Shown: positions 1 through 9,704, counted from the first letter of the stretch. The stretch is 64,000 nt of DNA from Bacteroides sp. (GCA_023665145.1 JAMPEM010000008.1:26054-90053), one strand, 5' to 3'. The notes: generated from the sequence alone by a model not told the origin. A program made the numbers and translations.

Positions 1-561
1 GTAGAATATCATTTTAATAATCCTGTTTGGTCGGCATCTGTGCAAGCAGATGGTTATATCAATAAGATTGACAACCGCATAGTGTGTCTACCCTTGAAAG
101 GTACATATTCCTGGACAATGATGAACTATGGTAAGACATACTGCAGAGGACTTAATGCTACAATATCCGGAAGATTTACACCCAATGATTGGACGTTTTC
201 ATTATTGACATCGATAACCTGGCAACGTGATCTTAACCGAACAAATCCGGAAAGTCAGTCATATAACAAACCGATATGCTACTCTCCCACCGTGTCTTAC
301 GGAATTACAGGAATAGTCGGATGGAAATGGTTGACTCTTACTATATCTGATTTACATGTGGGAGAACGTATGTGGTCGTATGCCGACCCCGAAGACGTTC
401 TTAAACCATACAATAATATAGACATGAAACTTACCGGTATTTGGAAGTTGTTGACTGCATCACTTGAAATCAACGATTTACTTGATGAGCAATATGAACA
501 TGTGCCACGCTATCCAATGCCCGGACGCAGTTTCACTTTTTCTTTGACGGTATCATTTTAA
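1..561 (+). CDS. TonB-dependent outer-membrane receptor, C-terminal part
   Basis: The open frame enters from the left edge, so only the last 186 residues are visible. They read as alternating amphipathic beta strands and end in SLTVSF, with the terminal Phe typical of outer-membrane barrels recognised by BAM. The segment NDLLDEQYEHVPRYPMPGR matches the last strands of TonB-dependent receptors. The family imports cobalamin, haem, siderophores or glycans using TonB energy. The next gene begins 12 nt after the stop and encodes a BtuG-like propeller, which makes a corrinoid receptor of BtuB type the best guess. The plug domain and TonB box lie outside the window, so the substrate is unproven. Confidence 0.85.
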   Translation, partial: VEYHFNNPVWSASVQADGYINKIDNRIVCLPLKGTYSWTMMNYGKTYCRGLNATISGRFTPNDWTFSLLTSITWQRDLNRTNPESQSYNKPICYSPTVSYGITGIVGWKWLTLTISDLHVGERMWSYADPEDVLKPYNNIDMKLTGIWKLLTASLEINDLLDEQYEHVPRYPMPGRSFTFSLTVSF

Positions 562-573
562 AAATATCAACTT

Positions 574-1860
574 ATGAAAAAATTCTATTACATTATATCA
601 ATAACATTCTTGATGATGCACTTCTCGATGGATGCGCGGGCTCAAGAAAAACTTATTCTCCTCAATGAAGGGAATTGGCAGTGTGACAATGGACGTCTAA
701 CCTACTTTGAAGATGGTAAAATTATCAGTAATCAATGGTTTAGAGATATTAACGGCCAAAAACTTGGAGATACGCCTAATGATATTATTCAAGTAAAACC
801 CGACTTGATTGCAATTGCTATCAATTGGTCAAATATAATTCAGTTTATAGATGCTACAGGACATAGAGTTGCAGAGACAGAAGATGTGCCGAACAACCGC
901 AAACTCGCAACTGACGGAAATTATGTATATGTTACGTCATATGGTCATGAGTGTTTGACTATAGATGGAATGAAGGAGTTCACTAAAGGTTTTGTAGCTA
1001 AAATTGATGTTTCTAATTTTAAGGTTGTGCAAACGGTAGAGGTAGGATATGAACCGGAAGGAATCGCACTATACAAAGGTAAATTATTTGTGGCGAATTC
1101 CGGAGGCTATGCCTTCCAAGAAAATCATGATTATGAAAAAACAGTCAGCGTCATTGATGCCGAGAATATGACGCTTGAACGCAACATTGATACAGGACAA
1201 ATTAATCTCTACGGCAAACTTTCACAGAGTGGACAATACCTGTGTATAAGTTCTCCCGGTGATTATTATAATGAACTTGCAGCAACAATCATACTTGATT
1301 GCGAATCTGTGATTGAGGGGAAAGCAGACAGTCAATGTTTTGTAAAACTTCCCTATGCGGCTACATACAGTTGTACTGCCAACGATGGAAATTTCTATGC
1401 TATCGGTTCCAGATATTCTTATTTAACAGGAGCTTATGATTTTAATTATATCAACATTATGCCCGATGTAGTTATGAGCAGTGGTGGGAAACATGGTGTT
1501 TCAACTAATTTCCCGGGAACAGTTCTTGATGATATCAAGAAAATTTCTATGCCATACGGAATATACGTCAATCCTTATACCGGATATATCTATGCAACTG
1601 ATGCTTGTGGATTCGCTGAAGGTGGATATTTATATCAGTGGAATCCTGAAGGTGAATTTCAAGGAAAATATAACGTATATATCAACCCTGCACATTTTTT
1701 AGCACTTAACCCTAAAGGTGAGACAGGGAGCATTGGTGCTATCTACGACAACGAATTAGAATCTGAGATACCTGTATATGACTTACAAGGCATCCGTGTT
1801 AAAAATCCCAAAGCGGGAAAACTTTACATTATAAAGGGAAATTTGAGAATATATAGATAA
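574..1860 (+). CDS. Exported YncE/DUF5074-type beta-propeller protein, BtuG-like
   Basis: This is a 428-residue protein with an N-terminal signal peptide ending near ARAQ. After it comes LLNEGNW, then NGQKLGDTPNDI and repeated short strands, the pattern of YncE/DUF5074 seven-bladed propellers. In Bacteroides this family includes BtuG, a surface protein that binds vitamin B12 and hands it to a BtuB-type receptor. Its position directly after a TonB receptor gene fits that role. Unlike BtuG lipoproteins there is no lipobox cysteine after the signal peptide. The C-terminus carries YDLQGIRVKNPKAGKLYI, a tail shared with the next gene. The fold family is fairly secure; the corrinoid role is inferred from context. 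Confidence 0.65.
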   Translation: MKKFYYIISITFLMMHFSMDARAQEKLILLNEGNWQCDNGRLTYFEDGKIISNQWFRDINGQKLGDTPNDIIQVKPDLIAIAINWSNIIQFIDATGHRVAETEDVPNNRKLATDGNYVYVTSYGHECLTIDGMKEFTKGFVAKIDVSNFKVVQTVEVGYEPEGIALYKGKLFVANSGGYAFQENHDYEKTVSVIDAENMTLERNIDTGQINLYGKLSQSGQYLCISSPGDYYNELAATIILDCESVIEGKADSQCFVKLPYAATYSCTANDGNFYAIGSRYSYLTGAYDFNYINIMPDVVMSSGGKHGVSTNFPGTVLDDIKKISMPYGIYVNPYTGYIYATDACGFAEGGYLYQWNPEGEFQGKYNVYINPAHFLALNPKGETGSIGAIYDNELESEIPVYDLQGIRVKNPKAGKLYIIKGNLRIYR

Positions 1861-1887
1861 ATTTTTAGTAATAACTGGTTTACAATC

Positions 1888-4800
1888 ATGAAAAAGTTGT
1901 TTATATCAGGAATACTTGCAGTATTAAGCATTCCTGTCTGTAATGCAGCACCTATAAAGGTAATCATGAACTCAATTTCTGAGACGATGAACCTTTTGAC
2001 TGAAGACGGAACACCTATCAATGTCGGAGTGCCCGATGAAAGGGTCTATCAGCTTGATGTTCCTGCAGGTAAATATGTTTTATCCGGCATCGATTCGGAG
2101 AATCGTGTAAATGGTTCTATAATGATGACTGTAGAAGAACGAAATGATGTCCAAGAGTTCAAAGTCTTCACACAGGATATGTATGTAACCAATAGAGATG
2201 AGGATAAAAACTATTGGGTATATGGCAAAGACTATACTATGGATGTAAAAGTAACATCACGTGATGGAATATCCATGAATGTTACTTTGGGTGACGGTAA
2301 CTATGAGTACGGAAAAAGTGTATTGGTGTTTAGTGGCAATAGCATCAATATAGAATTCAAACCAATCGGTGAAAGGATTGAACAAGGTTATATGAGTATT
2401 TTTCGCTCAGGCACTGTCACATTTAATTCCCGTTGGAGCGGAGATATTCCTATCGGCTCAGATTTTGTAGTGACATTACCTAAGGATGCCGGTATAGAAG
2501 TGGGACAGAAAGGTGCGCATTTTACTGATTTTGACTTATGCAATCCGACTTCAACAGGAATGGAAGGAGACATCAAAAAAGTTACCTACCATTTAGCCGG
2601 AGGTCAAAAATATAATGTCCGCACATGGAAAAAAGAGGGATTAACGCAAGCGTTGTATTTCGTAAAATCTGATGAAGTGCAAACAATGCAATTCACCGAA
2701 GCCGACTATGCTGCATATAATCCGAAACAGATAAACCATGATACAAATTCTAATGGAGGGTATGAAACGGGTAACATTTTTGTGAACATCAACGAGCGTA
2801 ACCATCTTGTAATGGAGGTTGGCGAAATTTTTGACGCTCATGCCATGAGGTCGTGGGAGCTGACAGATACTCAAATAGACAATTATTTCTTTGAACCCGA
2901 TTTCCATTATAGCATTATTAATCTTGACGGCTCACCAAGTAAGGGGGTAATTGAGATTTCTTCTGATGAGACTACATCTTCGTGGAGAACAATCAAGGCT
3001 ATTGGCGAAGGAAGTGTAATTGTATTGGTGACTTACGATGCAATTGGGGTGACACGCAATGGGAAAGACACGCCGTATATGGGAGGTCAATATTGGGGAG
3101 CCATTTGGCCTGAGAACACAGCGGCATATGTGATAACTGTAGGGAATACATCGTCATCAATCAAACCCAATATGACAGTAAATGAAAAATATAACACAAA
3201 TGAAAACGGAGAAATTTTAGGTCGTTTAGCTGGTAAAAATGTTGACTCCGAGCATGATGTGTTCTATTACCTTGATTCTCAAGAAGGATATAACTTCACA
3301 TTTAAACCTGAAGGTGTGTCAAAGGTTGAGATCGCATATCCGGTGATTGGAGAACAAGCTGCCACTTATCTTGGATTCGGCAATGATGGTGTAACACTTA
3401 ATTCGGATGGTTCATATAATGTGCTTCTTAGATTCGGACGCAACATTGTGAAGATGACAGATGCTTCGGGTAAATCAGTATTTCAAGTTCTTAATGCAAA
3501 ACCTTGCCACAGGGAAATTATCAATGAGACAAGAGAAGGAAGTGAAAAATTTTATCCCGGTGACAAAATTAAGATTCAATATTCGGGACTTCATCATCCG
3601 GCCAACAAACTTGCAGCTGTCTACAATATGTCGGCTTATGTAACTTATAACGGTATCCCTAACGGGTCTTCTCTCGTACTTGGTTCGGGGCAATACACTT
3701 TCGGGAGTTCACCATCTGCACAAGCTGTTGAGATTGAGATTCCGGAAGAATATGATATAAAAGAACACCCATCTTATATTCTCAACAATGGAGTCATTCA
3801 AGTTAATGGTTTCGGAGATCCCATCGGTGCTCATAGAACGATATCCAAATCAACTGGACGTTATCCGAATTTTACAGCCGTTGTTTTGAAATCTTATTGG
3901 GGTACCATACCTGATATAGAGATTCCTCTGACATCAAGAAAGCAATTTTCAGTAAAGCTTGATTGTAACGTAGAGAATGCCAACATATCACTTATCAAGG
4001 GAGACAAAGAGATGGTAGCGGATGAAAAGGGAATTTACACTTTGATGTCAGGAAGTTACAATCTTAAAGCTACGGCTAAAGATTATCATTGCTTTACTTA
4101 TAATTTCGAGATTACTGATGACATGGATGAGACTCTTACCATCCCCGTCATTATGGATTATTCTGAAGGATGTTGGGATGGAATGACAACTACAGAACCT
4201 AAGATAAAAGATAATAAATATCAGATATCAACTGCAGCTGAACTCGCATGGCTGGCAAAAGCAGTCAATGAAGGGATCACTAATCAAGATGCTGAATTAA
4301 CTGCAGATATAGATTTGGGCAATTATGAATGGATTCCAATTGGAGCTACAAGATCATCAGCATATATTGGAAGTTTCTATGGTAATTTCCATAATGTAAC
4401 ATACTTAAATATTAATCAGCCGGGAAACGGCTTTTATTGTGGATTATTCGGATTCCTGGGGTCTTATGACAAATCCGGCTATATAGAAGGAGTGGATGTA
4501 TCAGGCAGAATTATCGGGAATATTTATTGCGGTGGCATATCGGGATATCATTCCAACGGCACAATTACAAAGTGTGCCAACCGCGCTGAAATCAAAGGCA
4601 ATTCATGTGTAGCCGGAATTTCGGGATATGTATGTGATACATCAATTATTACAGATTGCTATAACACCGGTGACATATCAGCAGAAGAAGCAGTATCAGG
4701 TATTGGTGCCAACAACGAGGAAGGACTTATAATGCGCAATGTGCTGAATATTGGAAAACTAAGTGCTGATTCTGACATTGCCCCATGCGCTCTTGATGTT

Positions 4801-5376
4801 TGGGATCCATTTGGTGAAGGTGTAAAGGGTGGAGATTTAACTAATCTCTTTGGCATTGAAGATTCTGACAATAATTGGTATGACTCACAAACAACATGCG
4901 ATGGGGCAGAAATTGTATCTTCACAACGTATGGCTTCTGGTGAGATTGCGTACCGATTAGGAGAAGCATTTGGCCAGACTATCGGAGAAGACTTACATCC
5001 GGTGTTAAATGGAGCTAAGGTTTATAAAGTGAATTACGTGCTTCTCACAGACATCGATGAAAATATAAATCTACTCGACAGCGCAGAGTCTATTATCTAT
5101 GTTAATGAAAATCTTCCTGAACAATTGGATGGTGAGGAAACTCATTGGTATGAAGATGCAGCAATGACTCAACCGGTAAAAGTAATCAACTGCGACAAAT
5201 CCTTATATCTTAAACTTGGTAAATTACCGGAATCCATTAATGATATTCTGCTTGACAATGTCACCAATGCCCGTTGGTACAACTTGCAAGGAACTGAGAT
5301 CACTGCTCCTGAGAATGGTGAGCATGGAATTTTTATCAGAGTTCGAGATGGAAGAAGTGAGAAGATAATTCTCTAA
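1888..5376 (+). CDS. Very large exported surface protein with GLUG-type repeats
   Basis: This 1162-residue protein has a signal peptide ending near VCNAA. Its first 750 or so residues are rich in beta strands and match no family I recognise. From about residue 775 a segment beginning ISTAAELAWLAKAVNEG, followed by LTADIDLG and several GG.SGY/GIxGxx units, looks like GLUG repeats, which form a right-handed beta-helix in bacterial adhesins and surface proteins. The end carries WYNLQGTEITAP and IFIRVRDG, resembling the tail of the preceding protein. It starts 27 nt after the propeller gene, so the three genes are probably one operon, and a terminator follows. A capture or scaffold role in uptake is possible but unproven. 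Confidence 0.6.
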   Translation: MKKLFISGILAVLSIPVCNAAPIKVIMNSISETMNLLTEDGTPINVGVPDERVYQLDVPAGKYVLSGIDSENRVNGSIMMTVEERNDVQEFKVFTQDMYVTNRDEDKNYWVYGKDYTMDVKVTSRDGISMNVTLGDGNYEYGKSVLVFSGNSINIEFKPIGERIEQGYMSIFRSGTVTFNSRWSGDIPIGSDFVVTLPKDAGIEVGQKGAHFTDFDLCNPTSTGMEGDIKKVTYHLAGGQKYNVRTWKKEGLTQALYFVKSDEVQTMQFTEADYAAYNPKQINHDTNSNGGYETGNIFVNINERNHLVMEVGEIFDAHAMRSWELTDTQIDNYFFEPDFHYSIINLDGSPSKGVIEISSDETTSSWRTIKAIGEGSVIVLVTYDAIGVTRNGKDTPYMGGQYWGAIWPENTAAYVITVGNTSSSIKPNMTVNEKYNTNENGEILGRLAGKNVDSEHDVFYYLDSQEGYNFTFKPEGVSKVEIAYPVIGEQAATYLGFGNDGVTLNSDGSYNVLLRFGRNIVKMTDASGKSVFQVLNAKPCHREIINETREGSEKFYPGDKIKIQYSGLHHPANKLAAVYNMSAYVTYNGIPNGSSLVLGSGQYTFGSSPSAQAVEIEIPEEYDIKEHPSYILNNGVIQVNGFGDPIGAHRTISKSTGRYPNFTAVVLKSYWGTIPDIEIPLTSRKQFSVKLDCNVENANISLIKGDKEMVADEKGIYTLMSGSYNLKATAKDYHCFTYNFEITDDMDETLTIPVIMDYSEGCWDGMTTTEPKIKDNKYQISTAAELAWLAKAVNEGITNQDAELTADIDLGNYEWIPIGATRSSAYIGSFYGNFHNVTYLNINQPGNGFYCGLFGFLGSYDKSGYIEGVDVSGRIIGNIYCGGISGYHSNGTITKCANRAEIKGNSCVAGISGYVCDTSIITDCYNTGDISAEEAVSGIGANNEEGLIMRNVLNIGKLSADSDIAPCALDVWDPFGEGVKGGDLTNLFGIEDSDNNWYDSQTTCDGAEIVSSQRMASGEIAYRLGEAFGQTIGEDLHPVLNGAKVYKVNYVLLTDIDENINLLDSAESIIYVNENLPEQLDGEETHWYEDAAMTQPVKVINCDKSLYLKLGKLPESINDILLDNVTNARWYNLQGTEITAPENGEHGIFIRVRDGRSEKIIL

Positions 5377-5401
5377 TCAGCAATACGATTTAATCAATAA
5401 G

Positions 5402-5441
5402 ATAGGACGGACTCCAATTTTTGGGGTTCGTCTTACTTTTT
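5402..5441 (+). terminator. Terminator after the TonB/propeller/GLUG operon
   Basis: An imperfect inverted repeat (arms around TAGGACGGACTCCAA and TTGGGGTTCGTCTTA, with G-U pairs) is followed by a run of T. It lies 25 nt after the stop of the GLUG protein gene. Confidence 0.7.
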
Positions 5442-5582
5442 GCTGACAACTTCTAATTATGAACATTGATAATTATATATGCGTTGTGATATTGTAGAAA
5501 GCAAAATTACTTGAAATAGCACGTAATTTATAAATATTTTTTGCAATTGAAAGAAACTATATATAACTCAAAAATCAATAGT

Positions 5583-6764
5583 ATGGGTAATCCATTATTT
5601 AACATTCCTTATGGGCTTTACATTGTCACTGCCAATTCTGACGGCAAAGATAACGGTTGCATTTCAAATACGTTTGAACAAGTGACGGACAAGCCACTTC
5701 AAGTATCTATTTGTCTTAACAAGGGGAATTTGACAACTGAAATGATTCAAAAATCGGGAATTTTTACGGTTTCTATATTAAATGAAAAGGCGGACTTTTC
5801 TCTATTCAAACGATTCGGTTTTCAGTCAGGACGAGATGTTGATAAATTTAAGGATTTTGAAGAATCCAAACGTTTGTCAAATGGCACACTTGCCGTTACA
5901 GAGGTAACAAATTCATATATATGTGTGAAGGTTTCCCAAGCTATAGATCTTGTTACACATTTGATGTTCATAGGAGAGGTTACTGAGATGGAAGAACTAA
6001 ACCCGGTACCAACATCCACTTATTCTTATTACCAAGATCATATAAAACCCCGCCCACAAAAATCGGAAGCCTCAGCTGCCGGTCATACAGTTTGGCGTTG
6101 CAAGGTATGCGGCTATGAATATGTAGGTGAAGAAATGCCTGAAGATTTTGTTTGTCCTATTTGCAAGCATCCTACCTCTGATTTTGAAAAAGTGGAAGTT
6201 ACGGATAATGTATCAGATCATCCGGCAAATCAATATTCCGGCACTAAGACAGAGAAGAATCTGCAAGAAGCATTTGCCGGAGAAAGTATGGCTCGCAATA
6301 AGTATACCTATTTCGCTTCAGTCGCAAAAAAGAATGGATATGAACAGATTGCTGCATTGTTCCTTAAAACTGCAGATAATGAGAGAGAACATGCTGAACT
6401 ATGGTGCAAGGCTCTTGGCGGTGTAAGTGAAGATACAGCAGTGAATCTCCTTCATGCAGCCGAAGGGGAGAATTATGAATGGACTGATATGTATGAGCGC
6501 TTTGCGAAAGATGCCGAAGAAGAGGGATTTGCTCAGTTGGCAAAACAGTTCAGATTAGTTGCGGCAATAGAGAAACATCATGAAGAGAGATACCGCAAAC
6601 TTCTATTTAATGTAGAAGCACATGAGGTGTTCCGCAAAGCCGGAGTAACAGTATGGGAATGTAGAAATTGCGGACATATATGCATAGGGACGGAGGCTCC
6701 GGAAGTCTGTCCGGTATGTTTCCACAAACAAAGTTATTTTGAAATCCATGCAGAGAATTGGTAA
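5583..6764 (+). CDS. Flavin reductase / rubredoxin / rubrerythrin / rubredoxin fusion protein
   Basis: This cytoplasmic 393-residue protein has four recognisable modules. Residues 1-160 resemble the FMN-binding flavin reductase domain of high-molecular-weight rubredoxins. Residues 171-203 are a rubredoxin with C173, C176, C191 and C194. Residues 225-345 are a rubrerythrin diiron four-helix bundle with [19 protein letters not shown] and IEKHHEERY supplying Glu/His ligands. Residues 358-387 are a second rubredoxin with C360, C363, C376 and C379. Electrons could pass from NAD(P)H through flavin and FeS4 to the diiron site to reduce peroxide or oxygen in one polypeptide. I chose ATG 5583 because the flavin domain begins there; an upstream TTG at 5541 adds only an unconserved stretch. 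A terminator follows and it looks monocistronic. Confidence 0.88.
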   Translation: MGNPLFNIPYGLYIVTANSDGKDNGCISNTFEQVTDKPLQVSICLNKGNLTTEMIQKSGIFTVSILNEKADFSLFKRFGFQSGRDVDKFKDFEESKRLSNGTLAVTEVTNSYICVKVSQAIDLVTHLMFIGEVTEMEELNPVPTSTYSYYQDHIKPRPQKSEASAAGHTVWRCKVCGYEYVGEEMPEDFVCPICKHPTSDFEKVEVTDNVSDHPANQYSGTKTEKNLQEAFAGESMARNKYTYFASVAKKNGYEQIAALFLKTADNEREHAELWCKALGGVSEDTAVNLLHAAEGENYEWTDMYERFAKDAEEEGFAQLAKQFRLVAAIEKHHEERYRKLLFNVEAHEVFRKAGVTVWECRNCGHICIGTEAPEVCPVCFHKQSYFEIHAENW

Positions 6765-6787
6765 AAGATAATCTTCTTGATTGAATA

Positions 6788-6837
6788 TAGCAGCTGTCTT
6801 GGTTTGTCATTTGATATGACACATTAGACGGCTGCTA
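6788..6837 (+). terminator. Two-tier hairpin terminator after the rubrerythrin fusion
   Basis: The outer arms TAGCAGCTGTCT (6788-6799) and AGACGGCTGCTA (6826-6837) pair. Inside them a second hairpin pairs TGTCAT (6805-6810) with ATGACA (6816-6821). The structure starts 23 nt after the stop codon and is followed by an A/T-rich stretch. Confidence 0.7.
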
Positions 6838-6989
6838 ATATTATTTAAAATTAAACAAACTGACGTTAAAAACATTTAAAAATTAAGGTGAATTGTAATA
6901 TTTGGCAAAAAAATTGCATTATATATTAGGGACATCTATAACTAATATTGAAGAGAAAAGATTGTTCCAAGAACGAAAAAACATTTAAC

Positions 6990-8465
6990 ATGGGAAAAAT
7001 AACAATACCAACAGTTATCTCCGGAATTACGATGTTATTAACATCATCAGCATATGCGAATGCAACTTATGATGTAAGGACTCCGGAATTTATCCGCACA
7101 GCAACATCACAAAGTTTTGATACGGATTTTACAACTGCGGCAGAAAAGACAGTCAACGCTGTGGTCTGCATAAAAAGTTATGCAACTCAGCCTCAACGAG
7201 GATACAACCAGCAAGGATATGATCCTTTTGATATGTTTGACTTTTTCTTTGGTAGTCCATCTCCACGTCAGCAACAACCCGGACGTCAGAACCGCAAAAA
7301 TGAACCCGTTCAGACAGGTTTGGGATCGGGAGTAATTATATCAGAAAATGGATATATTGTGACAAACAATCATGTCATAGATGGAGCAGACAGGCTTGAA
7401 GTCCTTTTAAATGATAACTCAACATTGGATGCAAAGATTATAGGAACAGATGAAGCGACCGATCTTGCATTGATAAAAATAGATGCCACAGGGCTATCTC
7501 CTATCAGTTTTGGCGACAGCGAGAATTTGAAAGTAGGAGAATGGGTTCTTGCGGTAGGAAATCCATTTGGGTTTAATTCTACAGTAACCGCCGGAATTGT
7601 TAGTGCCAAGGCTCGTAGTCTTGGACAAAACGGTAACGGGAAAGTAGGTATCGAATCTTTTATTCAGACAGATGCTGCATTGAATCCGGGAAATTCCGGA
7701 GGTGCATTGGTAAATCTGAAGGGAGACCTCGTAGGTATAAATTCAGCGATTTACAGCAATACCGGAACATACGCCGGATTCTCGTTTGCTATTCCTACCA
7801 CAATTGTGAAGAAAGTAATCAGCGATATCAAACAATATGGCACAGTGCAACGTGCGGTGCTTGGATGTACAGTAGCAAATCTGGATGCCAAATTGGCAAA
7901 GGAAAAGAAGATAACAACTACGAAGTCCGGAGTGCTTGTAATAAATGTAAGCGATCGCAGCACTGCAAAAGAGCTTGGACTGCAAGAGGATGATGTAATT
8001 ACAGCTATCAATGGAGTGGATGTGCATACGATATCGGAATTGTCCGAGCAGATGAGTAAATTCCGCCCCGGAGAACAGATTTCCGTAACATATTATCGAG
8101 ACAACAAGAAAGAGACAAAAAGCGCCACATTGAGAAATACTCAAGGAAACACAAATGTGACTAAGAAGAATGACTTCTCTGAGGCCGGTTGCATCTTCAT
8201 GAAGACAAGTGAATCTACGCTGGAGCATCTTGGCATTTCTTCGGGAGTCCAGGTACAAGAAGTTAAAGCCGGGCCATTTAAGGAAGCCGGAGTAAAGGCC
8301 GGATACATAGTGATCGAAGTTAATGGACAAAAAGTATCCACTCCGGATGATATCGAATTGATATATAATCGCGTGATGAAGGGCGATGACGATAAGGTGT
8401 TGGTATTACATGGCATTTATTCTACCGGCAAAAAGGCTTACTATGCTGTGAATCTTGAGGAGTGA
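6990..8465 (+). CDS. degP: HtrA/Do-family periplasmic serine protease
   Basis: This 491-residue protease and chaperone degrades or refolds damaged envelope proteins. A signal peptide ends near SAYANA. The trypsin-like domain shows His in TNNHVID, Asp in ATDLALIKID and Ser in NPGNSGGAL. Two PDZ domains follow: the first around TKSGVLVINVSDRS, the second around SSGVQVQEVKAGPFKEAGVKAG. A Q/R/P-rich loop with a DMFDFFFG stretch (about residues 70-100) corresponds to the LA loop of Do proteases. ATG 6990 is preferred over an upstream in-frame TTG at 6948 because it begins the signal peptide. A strong terminator follows, so it is probably transcribed alone. Confidence 0.95.
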   Translation: MGKITIPTVISGITMLLTSSAYANATYDVRTPEFIRTATSQSFDTDFTTAAEKTVNAVVCIKSYATQPQRGYNQQGYDPFDMFDFFFGSPSPRQQQPGRQNRKNEPVQTGLGSGVIISENGYIVTNNHVIDGADRLEVLLNDNSTLDAKIIGTDEATDLALIKIDATGLSPISFGDSENLKVGEWVLAVGNPFGFNSTVTAGIVSAKARSLGQNGNGKVGIESFIQTDAALNPGNSGGALVNLKGDLVGINSAIYSNTGTYAGFSFAIPTTIVKKVISDIKQYGTVQRAVLGCTVANLDAKLAKEKKITTTKSGVLVINVSDRSTAKELGLQEDDVITAINGVDVHTISELSEQMSKFRPGEQISVTYYRDNKKETKSATLRNTQGNTNVTKKNDFSEAGCIFMKTSESTLEHLGISSGVQVQEVKAGPFKEAGVKAGYIVIEVNGQKVSTPDDIELIYNRVMKGDDDKVLVLHGIYSTGKKAYYAVNLEE

Positions 8466-8494
8466 ATAACCTCCTAATGAGGAAAATGATCAGA

Positions 8495-8522
8495 GGGTAT
8501 GTTTAAAGCTTTAAGCATACCC
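8495..8522 (+). terminator. Terminator after htrA
   Basis: A 28-nt near-perfect palindrome pairs GGGTATGTTTAAAG with CTTTAAGCATACCC with one G-T mismatch. It lies 30 nt after the htrA stop and is followed by TTAATTATT. Confidence 0.75.
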
Positions 8523-8675
8523 TTAATTATTGAAATACATAATGATATTGATATACAAAAACCAACATTGGAATAAATAAAAAATTTTTTCTAAATAAGC
8601 ACAACAATTTATTATATTTCAACGTTATTATTAAGATATATAATGCGCACAAACGAAATATATATAGTAGTGACG

Positions 8676-8707
8676 ATTGTATATTAGCTAAGAATTTATT
8701 AATTTTG
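8676..8707 (+). promoter_or_regulatory. Bacteroidetes-type promoter of rpoD
   Basis: ATTG at 8676-8679 is followed after 20 nt by TAATTTTG at 8700-8707. This fits the Bacteroidetes -33 TTTG / -7 TAnnTTTG consensus. Transcription would begin a few bases downstream, giving a leader of about 20 nt before ATG 8731. Confidence 0.7.
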
Positions 8708-8730
8708 CGTAAATTTTTGGAAAGTCAGAA

Positions 8731-9591
8731 ATGAGACAACTTAAAATTACCAAGTCAATAACCAACAGAGAGTCAGCCTCTCTTGATAAATATTTGCAAG
8801 AAATAGGCCGTGAAGAATTAATTACGGTTGCAGAAGAAGTGGAGCTTGCACAACGAATCAAGCAGGGAGATAAGAAGGCGCTTGACAAGTTGACGCGTGC
8901 AAATTTGCGTTTTGTGGTTTCTGTAGCCAAGCAGTATCAGAATCAAGGATTAAGTCTTCCTGATTTGATAAATGAAGGAAATCTTGGTTTGATACGTGCA
9001 GCACAAAAATTTGACGAGACGAGGGGGTTCAAATTTATCTCATATGCAGTATGGTGGATACGCCAATCAATATTACAAGCACTCGCTGAACAGTCGAGAA
9101 TTGTAAGATTGCCATTAAATCAAGTTGGCTCATTAAATAAGATATCAAAAGAGATATCTAAATTCGAGCAAGAGAATGAAAGAAAGCCAAGTACAGAAGA
9201 ACTTAGCGAGAATTTGGGAATTCCTACTGATAAAATAGCCGATACGCTTAAAGTGTCCGGACGTCATATTTCAGTGGATGCCCCATTTGTGGAAGGTGAA
9301 GACAATTCCCTTCTTGATGTAATCGCGAATGAAGACAGTCCGATGGCTGATTCAAATTTAAATCAAGAGTCGTTGCAGAAAGAGGTGGACAGAGCACTTC
9401 AGCAACTTGTGGACAGAGAACGAGAGATTCTAAAAATGTTCTTTGGAATAGGATGTCAGGAAATGACTCTGGAGGAAATAGGTGCTAAATTTGATTTGAC
9501 CCGAGAGAGAGTCCGTCAGATTAAAGAGAAAGCAATACGAAGGCTTAAAGGACAGAAAAGTCGACTACTAAAATCATATTTAGGACAGTAA
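8731..9591 (+). CDS. rpoD: RNA polymerase primary sigma factor RpoD/SigA
   Basis: The product is 286 residues, the short form usual for the housekeeping sigma factor of Bacteroidetes (no long region 1.1). Region 1.2 begins [14 protein letters not shown]. Region 2 contains [31 protein letters not shown] and the -10 reading segment [15 protein letters not shown]. Region 4.2 has [17 protein letters not shown]. It directs core polymerase to the TTG / TAnnTTTG promoters, many of which are visible in this window, including its own. It is monocistronic, between its own promoter and a terminator. Confidence 0.97.
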   Translation: MRQLKITKSITNRESASLDKYLQEIGREELITVAEEVELAQRIKQGDKKALDKLTRANLRFVVSVAKQYQNQGLSLPDLINEGNLGLIRAAQKFDETRGFKFISYAVWWIRQSILQALAEQSRIVRLPLNQVGSLNKISKEISKFEQENERKPSTEELSENLGIPTDKIADTLKVSGRHISVDAPFVEGEDNSLLDVIANEDSPMADSNLNQESLQKEVDRALQQLVDREREILKMFFGIGCQEMTLEEIGAKFDLTRERVRQIKEKAIRRLKGQKSRLLKSYLGQ

Positions 9592-9594
9592 AAC

Positions 9595-9638
9595 AAGCAA
9601 TAAGGAGACAGAGATAAAAAATCTGTCTCCTATTGCTT
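9595..9638 (+). terminator. Terminator after rpoD
   Basis: AAGCAATAAGGAGACAGA (from 9595) pairs with TCTGTCTCCTATTGCTT (ending 9638) with one bulged base and an A-rich loop. It begins 3 nt after the rpoD stop. Confidence 0.75.
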
Positions 9639-9653
9639 TGATATTGCTTAATT

Positions 9654-9685
9654 CTTGCATATTCACAATAAAATGTGTAATTTTG
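9654..9685 (+). promoter_or_regulatory. Bacteroidetes-type promoter of the 9.7-kb barrel gene
   Basis: CTTG at 9654-9657 is followed after 20 nt by TAATTTTG at 9678-9685, a full match to the -7 consensus. ATG 9705 lies about 20 nt downstream. Confidence 0.7.
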
Positions 9686-9704
9686 CATAACAAGCAGGAC
9701 TAAT

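Noticed and set aside
7743-8330. Long open frame opposite the htrA gene
   Set aside because: It is an antisense shadow: the plus strand clearly encodes both PDZ domains of HtrA here, and the antisense protein shows no family features.
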